Source: Haloplanus sp. CK5-1 (GTDB lineage Archaea > Halobacteriota > Halobacteria > Halobacteriales > Haloferacaceae). Taken from it: DNA of 64,000 nt. The notes under the pieces were generated by a model. The model did not search any database, was not told where the DNA came from, and was given only the letters and a program-made list of their open reading frames with translations. Where the stretch lies: assembly GCF_037201915.1 (NCBI RefSeq), contig NZ_CP147505.1, positions 310,001 to 374,000 on the forward strand, read 5' to 3'. A program made the position numbers and the translations under genes. Below, piece by piece: positions 34,648 through 42,231 of this stretch. Each line of letters opens with the position of its first letter. Within the stretch, counting starts at the first letter, position 1.

Positions 34648-35874
34648 TCACTCCGCTCCCGCGCCGTCGGTCAGCGCTTCGTTCTCGTTCCCTTTGGCCT
34701 TCGCGAGCACCTTCGCCGCCAGACGCTCCTGGAAGCCGTGGTACTTCGCGACGCCCGTCGCGTCAGCCTGCGTAATCGACCCCACGTCCTCCGTGTTGAA
34801 CGAGGCGAAGGACTCGTCGTACACCGCGTAGTCGCTGTCCCGGCCGACCGGGCGGGCCTGGCCGCCCTCGAACCGGATCGTCACCGTCCCCGTCACGCGG
34901 GTCTGGGTCGCGTCGATGAAGGCCTCCAGCGCCCCCATCAGCGGCGCGTCGACCAGTCCCTCGTACCCCTTTTGAGACCACTCGTCGTCGACGAGGCGCT
35001 TGAAGTCACGCTCCTCTTTCGTGAGTACGAGGCTCTCCAGGGTCTCGTGGGCGTTCAGCAGCGTCGTCGCCGCCGGATGCTCGTAGTTCTCGCGCACCTT
35101 CAGACCGAGCATCCGGTCTTCCATCATGTCCGTCCGGCCGACGCCGTACTCGCCGGCGACGTCGTTGAGGTGGTCGATCAGGCCGATCGGGTCCATCTCC
35201 TCGCCGTCGACGGCGACCGGATAGCCGTTCTCGAAGGTGATCTCGACCTCCTCGGTGTCGCCGGCCGGCGAGCGCGTCCACTCGTAGATCTCCTCGCCCG
35301 GGACGTGGCCGGGGCGTTCGAGGTCGCCGCCCTCGACCGACCGGCTCCACAGGTTCGTGTCGATGCTCCAGACGCCCTCGTTGCCGCCCTCCACTGGCAG
35401 GTTCTTCTCGTCGGCGTACTCGATCTCCCACTCGCGGGTCAGGCCGAGTTCGCGCACGGGCGCGATGACGTCGAGGTCCGAGGCGCGCCACACCGCCTCG
35501 AACCGGAGTTGGTCGTTGCCCTTGCCCGTACAGCCGTGGGCGACTGCGTCGCAGTCGTTCTCCTCGGCCACCTCGAGGATGGCCTCCGCGATGACCGGCC
35601 GCGCCAGCGCCGTCCCCAGCGGGTAGCCCTGGTAGGTGGCGTTCGCCCGCACGGATTCGAGACACATCGACGCGAACTCCGCCCGCGCGTCCACGACGTG
35701 GTGCTCCAGATCCAACGCCTCGGCCGTCTCCTCGGCCTCCGCGAACTCCGCTTCGGGCTGGCCGACGTCGACCGTGACGCCGACGACCTCGTCGTACCCC
35801 CACTCCTCTTCGAGGAGCGGGACGCATACTGTCGTGTCGAGTCCGCCGGAGAACGCGAGTGCCACACGTGTCAT
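34648..35874 (-). CDS. argG: Argininosuccinate synthase
   Basis: 408 residues. Joins citrulline and aspartate with ATP. The ATP-binding AFSGGLDTTVCVPLL is at residues 7-21, followed by the HGCTGKGNDQLRFE loop near 113 and the KARENYEHP-like KVRENYEHPAA near 265. It is the first gene of the operon, with a strong TATA box 25-35 nt before the ATG. In other haloarchaea argH usually comes next; here the next gene is argX. Confidence 0.95.
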   Translation of the reverse strand: MTRVALAFSGGLDTTVCVPLLEEEWGYDEVVGVTVDVGQPEAEFAEAEETAEALDLEHHVVDARAEFASMCLESVRANATYQGYPLGTALARPVIAEAILEVAEENDCDAVAHGCTGKGNDQLRFEAVWRASDLDVIAPVRELGLTREWEIEYADEKNLPVEGGNEGVWSIDTNLWSRSVEGGDLERPGHVPGEEIYEWTRSPAGDTEEVEITFENGYPVAVDGEEMDPIGLIDHLNDVAGEYGVGRTDMMEDRMLGLKVRENYEHPAATTLLNAHETLESLVLTKEERDFKRLVDDEWSQKGYEGLVDAPLMGALEAFIDATQTRVTGTVTIRFEGGQARPVGRDSDYAVYDESFASFNTEDVGSITQADATGVAKYHGFQERLAAKVLAKAKGNENEALTDGAGAE

Positions 35875-35898
35875 TACCGACCTCTCGACCCCTTAGAG

Positions 35899-35909
35899 AC
35901 TTAAATTCT
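35899..35909 (-). promoter_or_regulatory. TATA box of the arg operon
   Basis: Minus-strand AGAATTTAAGT lies 25-35 nt before the argG ATG (35874), within an AT-rich patch that stands out from the surrounding GC-rich DNA. Confidence 0.6.
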
Positions 35910-36235
35910 GCGTTTCTGTAATCGAAATAAAATGAGGTGCGTCGCGCTCACGACGACGGTTGGGTGGCATTCTGGGGAACGAAACGGGACGGGACGGGGG
36001 ATGAGAGATAGGTGGGCCTAACGGCCCGGTCGTCGCGGTCGACGGGCCACGAACGGCGGGCGGACGAGTTCGGACGGTACAGGCGGCGTCCGGTCCATTG
36101 CCTGCGACTTTCACCGCTCCGTACTAATAACTTGCGAACCCCCGGCGAGCCACACGCGACCGGCCCCGCTCACGGGTCGGGGTAGCTGTCGGCCCACGGG
36201 CGGACGCGCTCCCCCCGGACGAGCCGCCGGCGTTG
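35910..36235. other. Intergenic stretch without a recognised gene
   Basis: The first 30 bases are AT-rich (argG promoter); the rest is GC-rich, without a halophile-like open frame on either strand. It may hold the decayed front part of the hydrolase remnant that follows, but I cannot trace it. Confidence 0.5.
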
Positions 36236-36582
36236 TTCGACGTGTCGAACGGCGTACTCGTCGGGCCGAACTGGCCGCCGACCGCGAGGGGGTCGACGTC
36301 GAGTACGAGGACCGCATGTGGGCCGACCCGGTGCAGTTCGCTGACGCCTGTCTCGGGGCCATCGACGACGCCGCCGACCGACTCGGGTACGACAGCGTGC
36401 GCCTCTTCAGCGGTGCCGGTCACGATGCGACGCATATGGCCGACCTGATGGACACCGGGATGGTGTTCGCCCGCTCCGAGAACGGAACGAGCCACAACGA
36501 GTCCGAGTTCACCAGTTGGGGCGACTGCTACCGGGCCACCGACACGTTCGCGAACGCGGCTCTGGATCTAGCGACGGCGTGA
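36236..36582 (+). pseudogene. C-terminal remnant of an M20-type Zn-dependent hydrolase
   Basis: About 115 codons remain. The translation RTRRAELAADREGVDVEYED then DPVQFADACLGAIDDAADRL is followed by SGAGHDATHMADL and GMVFARSENGTSHNESE, the C-terminal signature of N-carbamoyl amino acid hydrolases/allantoate amidohydrolases (SGAGHDA...GxSHNxxE). The normal proteins are about 400 residues and their metal-site N-terminal two-thirds are gone; no suitable start or promoter is seen. It sits 175 bp before an amidase gene, suggesting a former amide/hydantoin degradation locus. Confidence 0.75.
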
Positions 36583-36757
36583 GTCCGAACCGCCCTCTGG
36601 GCGGGTCGGGGTCACCCTCCGTCCCCGGTCGCGCCCACGCGACGAACGGCCCGACACGGAGCCCCACCGAGCCGTCGGGAGCGACGGCACCGGCGAGTGA
36701 ACGAACCGAGAGACGGACAGCACGAACACTTTACTCGCGGGCACGACAGCCACACAC

Positions 36758-38194
36758 ATGACACTAGATTCCACACGGATGACGGCCGCTGATATCGTCG
36801 ACCGGGTCCGGAACGGTACGTGTTCGCCGACTGCACTCGTCGACTCCGTCCTCGACCGTATCCACGAGCGCAACGACCGGACGAACGCCTTCGTCACGAT
36901 CACGGACGACCTCGCGCGTCGAATGGCGGCGGACGCCGAGCGGGCGATGGACCGGGGCGACCCCCTGGGACCGCTCCACGGCGTCCCGGTGGCGATCAAG
37001 GACCTCGACGACGTCGCGGGCGTCCGGACGACCTCCGGATCGCTCCTCTTCGAGGATCACGTCGCGGACGCCGACGATCCGTTCGTCACCCGTCTGAAGG
37101 AGGCGGGTGCGGTCATCGTCGGGAAGACGAACACGCCGGAGTTCGCCCTCGGAACCACGACGGACAATCGGGTGGCCGGCCCCACGGGAACGCCGTTCGA
37201 CCCCGACCGGGTCTCCGGTGGGTCGTCCGGTGGGTCGGCGGCGGCGCTCGGGGACGGACTGGTGCCGATCGCACAGGGATCCGACGTCGGTGGCTCGATA
37301 CGGACGCCGGCGAGTTTCTGTGGCGTCTTCGGGCTGAAACCGACCTACGGACTGGTTCCGATCGTCGATCGACCGAACGCCTTCGCCACCCACACGCCGA
37401 TGTTTCACACGGGCCCCATGGCTCGGACCGTCGAGGACGCCGCGATCATGCTGGACGTGATGGCGGGCGTCCACCCGCGCGACCCCTTTTCGGTGCCGAC
37501 ACGGACCGACCACCACGCCGCCGTCGACCGACCGATCGACGACCTCACGATCGCCTACAGCCCCGGTCTGGGGACCTATCCGGTCGACCCCGCGGTCCGG
37601 GAGACGTTGGACGACGCCGTCTCCGCCTTCGAACGGGCGGGCGCGACCGTCGACAGGGTCGATCCGGACTTGGGTCACGATCGGGACGCGATCCTCGACG
37701 CCTACTACACGATGGCGACCGTCCTCTGGGAGTCGCTCTTCGACGACCTCGAGAGGCAGGGGTTCGACCCCCGCGGCGACGACCGGGACCGTCTGCGCCC
37801 GTACCTCGTCGACCTCGTCGTTGAGGCGGACACCCCGACGATGCGGGAGTACGAGCGCGCGGACATCGTCCGAACCGACGTCTTCGACGGCCTCCAGGAC
37901 TGCTTCGAGGAGTACGACCTCATCGTGTCCGCGACGCTCGGGACGACGCCGTTCCCACACGGCGACGAACCGCACGAGATCGACGGCGAGGCGGTCGAAC
38001 CGTTCCGAGGGTGGGTCCTCACGCAACCGTACAACTTCACGGGACAACCGGCCGCGTCCGTCCCCGCCGGGTTCGTCGACGGGCTCCCGGTCGGGATGCA
38101 GGTCGCAGCCCCGCGGTTCGCCGACGCCGACGTCCTCGCGGCGAGTGCCGCGTTCGAACGTGTTCGTCCGTGGGCCGACCGCTACCCCGCCTGA
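36758..38194 (+). CDS. Amidase signature enzyme
   Basis: 478 residues. The catalytic Ser-Ser-Lys triad of the amidase signature family is visible: Lys in PVAIKDLDDVAG (near 82), the SGGSSGGSAAALGDG loop (near 152) and the nucleophile Ser in GSDVGGSIRTPASFCG (near 180). Substrate specificity is not readable; GatA-type tRNA amidotransferase function is unlikely without partner genes. A TTTACT box about 30 nt before the ATG fits a leaderless start. Remnants of a hydrolase (upstream) and an acetyltransferase (downstream) flank it, so the locus is accessory. Confidence 0.92.
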   Translation: MTLDSTRMTAADIVDRVRNGTCSPTALVDSVLDRIHERNDRTNAFVTITDDLARRMAADAERAMDRGDPLGPLHGVPVAIKDLDDVAGVRTTSGSLLFEDHVADADDPFVTRLKEAGAVIVGKTNTPEFALGTTTDNRVAGPTGTPFDPDRVSGGSSGGSAAALGDGLVPIAQGSDVGGSIRTPASFCGVFGLKPTYGLVPIVDRPNAFATHTPMFHTGPMARTVEDAAIMLDVMAGVHPRDPFSVPTRTDHHAAVDRPIDDLTIAYSPGLGTYPVDPAVRETLDDAVSAFERAGATVDRVDPDLGHDRDAILDAYYTMATVLWESLFDDLERQGFDPRGDDRDRLRPYLVDLVVEADTPTMREYERADIVRTDVFDGLQDCFEEYDLIVSATLGTTPFPHGDEPHEIDGEAVEPFRGWVLTQPYNFTGQPAASVPAGFVDGLPVGMQVAAPRFADADVLAASAAFERVRPWADRYPA

Positions 38195-38204
38195 CGAGCG
38201 GCCA

Positions 38205-38470
38205 CGACCGCGAGAGTTTCGCCTCGAGGTTCGCCTTCACCGACGGCCACTCGTCGGCGAGGATGCCGAAATACACCGCCTCTCCCTGGGTTTCTGGTGT
38301 GTCTGCATGTGGTCGCGGAGCGTCGCCTCTTCGGTCCCGCCGACGCGTCGGATGGCGGCTATCGACCGGTGGTTCCGCGAATCCCTCTCTAGGTGGTCGA
38401 CGCGCGACAGCGGTTCCAGACGGACGTAGTCGCCGTCGAGTGTGACCGGTGTGACGTCCAGACCCGCTTC
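38205..38470 (-). pseudogene. Decayed GNAT N-acetyltransferase
   Basis: On the minus strand, from 38470 downwards, a RimJ/RimL-like N-terminus (PVTLDGDYVRLEPLSRVDH) runs directly into a C-terminal segment (NHRSIAAIRRVGGTEEATLRDHM) that in intact proteins lies about 100 residues later. A one-base shift follows, then AVYFGILADEWPSVKANLEAKL, the usual GNAT C-terminus, in another frame with no natural stop. The acetyl-CoA-binding core is therefore deleted and the frame is broken. The remnant abuts the amidase gene. Confidence 0.75.
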
Positions 38471-38518
38471 TCGGCCCGAATCACCGTCGTTCCATCGGCG
38501 ATTGGAGCGCCCCGCCGC

Positions 38519-39088
38519 TCACCCCGACGACCGGCCGTCCAGCCACCGGACCACCTCGTCCGCGTGGTCGTCCGGCGGAAAGACGGGGTAGAAGACGTGG
38601 TCGATCCGGCCGTCCGAGAGGACGAGTGTCAGCCGTTCGAGCAAGCGCTCCCCGCCGGCCTCGAAGGTCGGCAGGTCGAGTCGGTCGGCGAACTCCCCGT
38701 CCTCGTCGCTGAGCAGTTCGAACGGGAGGTCGAGCCGATCCCGGGCCTCCCGCTGGTAGTCACTCGACTGCACCGAGAGTCCAAAGACCTCGGCCACTCC
38801 CCGGTCTTGGAGGTCGTGATAGCGCCCGCGAAACCCGCGGGATTCGGGTGTACAGCCTCTCGCACCCGGTATCTCCTCCCACCCGTCCGGGATCACGTCC
38901 CGGTCCGGGCGCCCCGTCTTCGGATAACAGTAGACGACGGTCCGGCCGGAGACGCTCGACAGGTCGACCGTCCGCCCGTCCGTCGCCGGGAGCGGGACCG
39001 AGGGTACGGTCGCCCCCGGAAGGTGATCCGCCGCACCGTCGTCCGTCGGTTCCGGAAGGTCGTCCGGGAGTGGAAACTCTTCGCTCAC
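38519..39088 (-). CDS. BCP-type peroxiredoxin
   Basis: 189 residues starting with GTG. The thioredoxin-fold strand VVYCYPKTGRPD and the peroxidatic-Cys motif GCTPES (C79) match the redoxin/AhpC-TSA group; the resolving Cys seen in relatives as CTPQSC is here CTPESR, so another thiol (possibly C54) would be needed. It should reduce hydroperoxides in the cytoplasm. A TATA-like TTATTTCA lies 25-32 nt before the GTG, supporting the start. Confidence 0.8.
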   Translation of the reverse strand: MSEEFPLPDDLPEPTDDGAADHLPGATVPSVPLPATDGRTVDLSSVSGRTVVYCYPKTGRPDRDVIPDGWEEIPGARGCTPESRGFRGRYHDLQDRGVAEVFGLSVQSSDYQREARDRLDLPFELLSDEDGEFADRLDLPTFEAGGERLLERLTLVLSDGRIDHVFYPVFPPDDHADEVVRWLDGRSSG

Positions 39089-39112
39089 GGTCGTCGCGTA
39101 CGGCAGGAGGAC

Positions 39113-39120
39113 TGAAATAA
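39113..39120 (-). promoter_or_regulatory. TATA box of the peroxiredoxin gene
   Basis: Minus-strand TTATTTCA is 25-32 nt before the GTG start at 39088. Confidence 0.5.
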
Positions 39121-39253
39121 CGTTCGGGCGTCGGACGTCGTTCGCCGGGACGGTCCGTCCGCGGTGTGGTGTGTGACACGACCCGGGCGCTACCACACAC
39201 GATCCGGAGGGAACTCCAGTCTGTCGAATCGATCCGCCGGATCGGTGCCGAAT

Positions 39254-39262
39254 AATTAAATA
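39254..39262 (+). promoter_or_regulatory. TATA box of the enolase-like/glycerate kinase operon
   Basis: AATTAAATA lies 27-35 nt before the ATG at 39289 in an otherwise GC-rich spacer, fitting a leaderless two-gene transcript. Confidence 0.6.
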
Positions 39263-39288
39263 CTGGCTGGGGAAAACGGCCGTTCGTA

Positions 39289-40539
39289 ATGGTAGAAATC
39301 AGACGCGTCGATGCCCGCGAAATACTGGACTGCCGTCTCGAGCCGACGCTCCGCGTGACGGTCGAAACGGAGTCCGGTAGTGGTCGGGCCGACGTGCCGT
39401 GTGGTCGCTCTCGGGGGGAGCACGAGGCCGTCGACCTCCGGGACGGCGACGACAGATACGACGGCCTCGGCGTCCGGACCGCGGTGTCGAACGTGACGGA
39501 TACCATCGCGCCCGCGCTGACGGGGCGGGACGCGCTCGAACAGCGGGCGATCGACCGGACGCTGATCGACCTCGACGGGACGGCGGACAAGTCCGCCCTC
39601 GGCGGCAACGCGCTCACCGGCGTCTCGCTGGCCGTACTCAAGGCCGCGGCCGACAGCGTCGACCTCCCGCTCTACCGGTATATCGGCGGGGCCGACGCGG
39701 GCGTGCTCCCGATCCCGTTTTTCGACCTGATCGAAGGCGGCGAACTCGCTTCGAGCGGGCTCGCGTTCCAGGAGCACCAGGTCGTCCCCGTGGGCGCGGA
39801 CTCCGTCACCGAGGCCGTGCGCATGAGCGCGGAGGTGTACTACGAACTGGGTGACCTACTCGCGGAGCGACACGGTGAGGCGTCGCGCAACGTCGGGTTC
39901 GAAGGCGGCTACACTCCCATCGACGTCACCGATCCCCGCGACGCGTTCGAACTCGAACTCGCCGCCATCGAGGAGTGCGGATACGACGACGAGTTCGTAC
40001 TGGCCGCGGACGTGGCCGCGTCTCACTTCTACGACGAGGCGACGGGCACGTACGGACTGATGGATCGCCGGTTCGACCGGGACGAACTGCTCGACTTCTA
40101 CGAGGAACTGACGTCGACCTACCCCGTCGTGTCGCTCGAAGACCCGCTCGACCAAGCGGATTTCGACGGGTTCGCCGAGTTGACGGAGCGACTCGACATC
40201 CAGATCATCGGTGACGACCTGTTCGTCACGAACCCCGAGCGGTTACGGACGGGGTTCGACCGAGGGGCCGCGAACGCGCTGTTGTTGAAAGTCAATCAGG
40301 TGGGGACCGTCTCGGAGGCACTCGACGCCGCGGCGGCCGCCCACCGGCACGGCTACGCGGTGCAGGTCTCCGAACGCTCGGGGCAGACGGCCGACACCTG
40401 GCTCGCGGACCTGGCCGTCGGGTTGAACGCCGGGCAGATCAAGACGGGGGTCTCCAGGAGCGAGCGGACCGAGCAGTACAACCGACTGCTGGAAATCGAG
40501 GCAGCCCACGGAGCCATCTCGTTTCCCGACGGGCTGTGA
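39289..40539 (+). CDS. Divergent enolase-family protein
   Basis: 416 residues, full enolase length. Metal ligands D241, E284 and D309, the catalytic pair E205/K334, and E162 and K385 (yeast D246, E295, D320, E211/K345, E168, K396) are present. The two active-site His are not: yeast H159 aligns with L153 (GGELASSG) and H373 with E362 (SERSGQ versus SHRSGE). The N-terminal SRGNPT motif reads CRLEPT. The fold and carboxylate chemistry are probably kept, but the substrate or efficiency may differ from 2-phosphoglycerate dehydration. It is coupled by a GTGA overlap to glycerate 2-kinase, whose product is the normal enolase substrate. It is likely a paralogue of a housekeeping enolase elsewhere. 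Confidence 0.85.
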   Translation: MVEIRRVDAREILDCRLEPTLRVTVETESGSGRADVPCGRSRGEHEAVDLRDGDDRYDGLGVRTAVSNVTDTIAPALTGRDALEQRAIDRTLIDLDGTADKSALGGNALTGVSLAVLKAAADSVDLPLYRYIGGADAGVLPIPFFDLIEGGELASSGLAFQEHQVVPVGADSVTEAVRMSAEVYYELGDLLAERHGEASRNVGFEGGYTPIDVTDPRDAFELELAAIEECGYDDEFVLAADVAASHFYDEATGTYGLMDRRFDRDELLDFYEELTSTYPVVSLEDPLDQADFDGFAELTERLDIQIIGDDLFVTNPERLRTGFDRGAANALLLKVNQVGTVSEALDAAAAAHRHGYAVQVSERSGQTADTWLADLAVGLNAGQIKTGVSRSERTEQYNRLLEIEAAHGAISFPDGL

Positions 40540-41891
40540 CCGTGTACGAGAACGAGCGGACCCTCCGTGACCACGGGAACGCGGACGCCAGAGCCGACAT
40601 GCTGGCCGTCGGGGCCCACGCCGTGCGGGCCGTCCACCCCGAGAACACCGTTCCGTCCCACGTGACGGTGGCCGAGTCGACGCTCGACGTCGACGGCGTT
40701 TCGTACGATCTCGGGGCTATCGACGACGTCTACGTGGTCGGTGCCGGAAAGGGGGCCTCTCACCTCGTCTCGACGCTCCGGACCGTCTTGGGGGGGCATC
40801 TGACCGGGGGGATCGTCGTCGACAAACACGGGCAGGGGACGCCGGTCCGGGATATCGTGCTCCGCGAGAGCGGCCACCCGATCCCCGACGACGACGGACG
40901 GCAGGCCGGCGACGCGGTGATCGAACTGGCCGAAACGGCGACGGCGGACGACCTTGTGTTCGTCTGTGTCACTGGCGGGGCGTCGGCACAACTGACCGCG
41001 CCGCCGGACGGCGTCTCGACCGCCGACCTCGCGGCGCTCACCGAGACGCTGCTCAACGCCGGGCTCCCGATCCACGAGATCAACACCGTCCGAAAACACG
41101 TCTCCGAGATCAAAGGAGGGCGGCTGACCCGACTCGTCGACCCCGCACGACTCGTCACGCTCGTCCTCGTCGACGAAGTCGCCGGCGAGCCGTGGGGACC
41201 GACCGTCGGCGACGACACGACCTTCGCGGACGCGGTGGCCGTCCTCCGACGACACGGGCTGTGGACGGACACGCCGGCCCCGATCCGGGCCCACCTCCGG
41301 CGGGGAACCGACGGCAGCGTCCCCGAGACGCCCGACCGAGACACGCTTCGGCGCGCCGACTCCCAGGTCGTCGTCCTCGGCGACGCCACCGACCTCTGCG
41401 ACGCGGCCGCGGCGAAAGCCGCCGAACTGGGCTACGACACGCGGGTGCTCTCCAGCGTGCTCGAAGGCGAGAGCCGCGAAGTGGGCGTCGTCCTCGCCGG
41501 AATCGCCGCGGAGATAGCCAGACGCGACCGGCCGCTGGAACCGCCCTGCGTCCTCGTCTCCGGGGGCGAAACCACCGTGACGGTCGGTGACGACCCCGGA
41601 CGCGGGGGACCGAACCAGGAACTCGCCGTCCAGTTCGCCACCCGGGTGGACGGACTGGACGGCGTCACGCTGTTCTCCCTCGGGACCGACGGGACGGACG
41701 GCCCGACGACCGTCGCCGGCGGACTCGTCGACGACGGGACCCACGAACGCGCCGCCGACCTCGGGATCGATCTGTCCGACCACGTCGCCCGCCACGACAC
41801 GACGGCCCCACTGGAACGACTGGGGGACGCGGTCGTCACGGGGGCGACGGGGACGAACGTGATGGACCTCCGCCTGTTGGCCGTCCACTGA
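40536..41891 (+). CDS. Glycerate 2-kinase (MOFRL/DUF4147 family)
   Basis: 451 residues from a GTG overlapping the enolase-like stop by 4 bp. N-terminal nucleotide-binding motif VVGAGKGASHL near residue 68, VCVTGGASAQLTAPP near 147, and the C-terminal MOFRL domain (SGGETTVTVGDDPGRGGPNQELAVQFA, FSLGTDGTDGPTTVAGG) identify it. The family makes 2-phosphoglycerate from D-glycerate and ATP. Together with the upstream enolase-like protein it could feed glycerate to phosphoenolpyruvate, if that protein still acts on 2-phosphoglycerate. Confidence 0.92.
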   Translation: MTVYENERTLRDHGNADARADMLAVGAHAVRAVHPENTVPSHVTVAESTLDVDGVSYDLGAIDDVYVVGAGKGASHLVSTLRTVLGGHLTGGIVVDKHGQGTPVRDIVLRESGHPIPDDDGRQAGDAVIELAETATADDLVFVCVTGGASAQLTAPPDGVSTADLAALTETLLNAGLPIHEINTVRKHVSEIKGGRLTRLVDPARLVTLVLVDEVAGEPWGPTVGDDTTFADAVAVLRRHGLWTDTPAPIRAHLRRGTDGSVPETPDRDTLRRADSQVVVLGDATDLCDAAAAKAAELGYDTRVLSSVLEGESREVGVVLAGIAAEIARRDRPLEPPCVLVSGGETTVTVGDDPGRGGPNQELAVQFATRVDGLDGVTLFSLGTDGTDGPTTVAGGLVDDGTHERAADLGIDLSDHVARHDTTAPLERLGDAVVTGATGTNVMDLRLLAVH

Positions 41892-41928
41892 CCGGGAACG
41901 GGTGCGACGGCGCAGGCGAGGTCGACGG

Positions 41929-42231
41929 TCATCGACCCCGCCCACCCGACACGTCCGCCCCGGCCTCCGCGTTCGCCGCCTGTCGCTCCAGGTCGGCGGC
42001 GAGCGCCCGGGCCTGGTCGGGCGGGAGCGAGACGCTGTCCGCGTGGTGGCCGACGTGGTCGACGTCCTCGCCGTCGAACTCCAGTCGGAGTCTGACGCTT
42101 CCCGGCGCGGATTCGGGGCGGTCCACGTCGACGACGGCCGCCGCGTCGTCGCTCCAGTCGGGGCCGAACATCCGTCCAGTCGCGAAGTCGAGCGTCGTGT
42201 ACGCGCTCACGTCGAGTAGTCTGATCGCCAT
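41929..42231 (-). CDS. Small partner protein of the siroheme reductase (resembles DUF6360), copy 2
   Basis: 100 residues, acidic. It shares with the protein at 19678-19962 the N-terminal AYTTLDF pattern, the beta pair (VRLRLEFDGEDVDH) and the HADSVSLPPDQARALAADL C-terminal helix, so the two are paralogues. It overlaps the stop of the second reductase by one base (TGATG), again directly downstream. The tail is Gly/Arg/Ala-rich and probably disordered. The conserved pairing with the reductase, not any motif, suggests its role. Confidence 0.8.
   Translation of the reverse strand: MAIRLLDVSAYTTLDFATGRMFGPDWSDDAAAVVDVDRPESAPGSVRLRLEFDGEDVDHVGHHADSVSLPPDQARALAADLERQAANAEAGADVSGGRGR

Noticed and set aside
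34645-34651. Hidden lysW or argH between argG and argX
   Set aside because: The genes are within a few bases of each other; no space for another ORF, and no LysW-like knuckles were seen elsewhere in the window.
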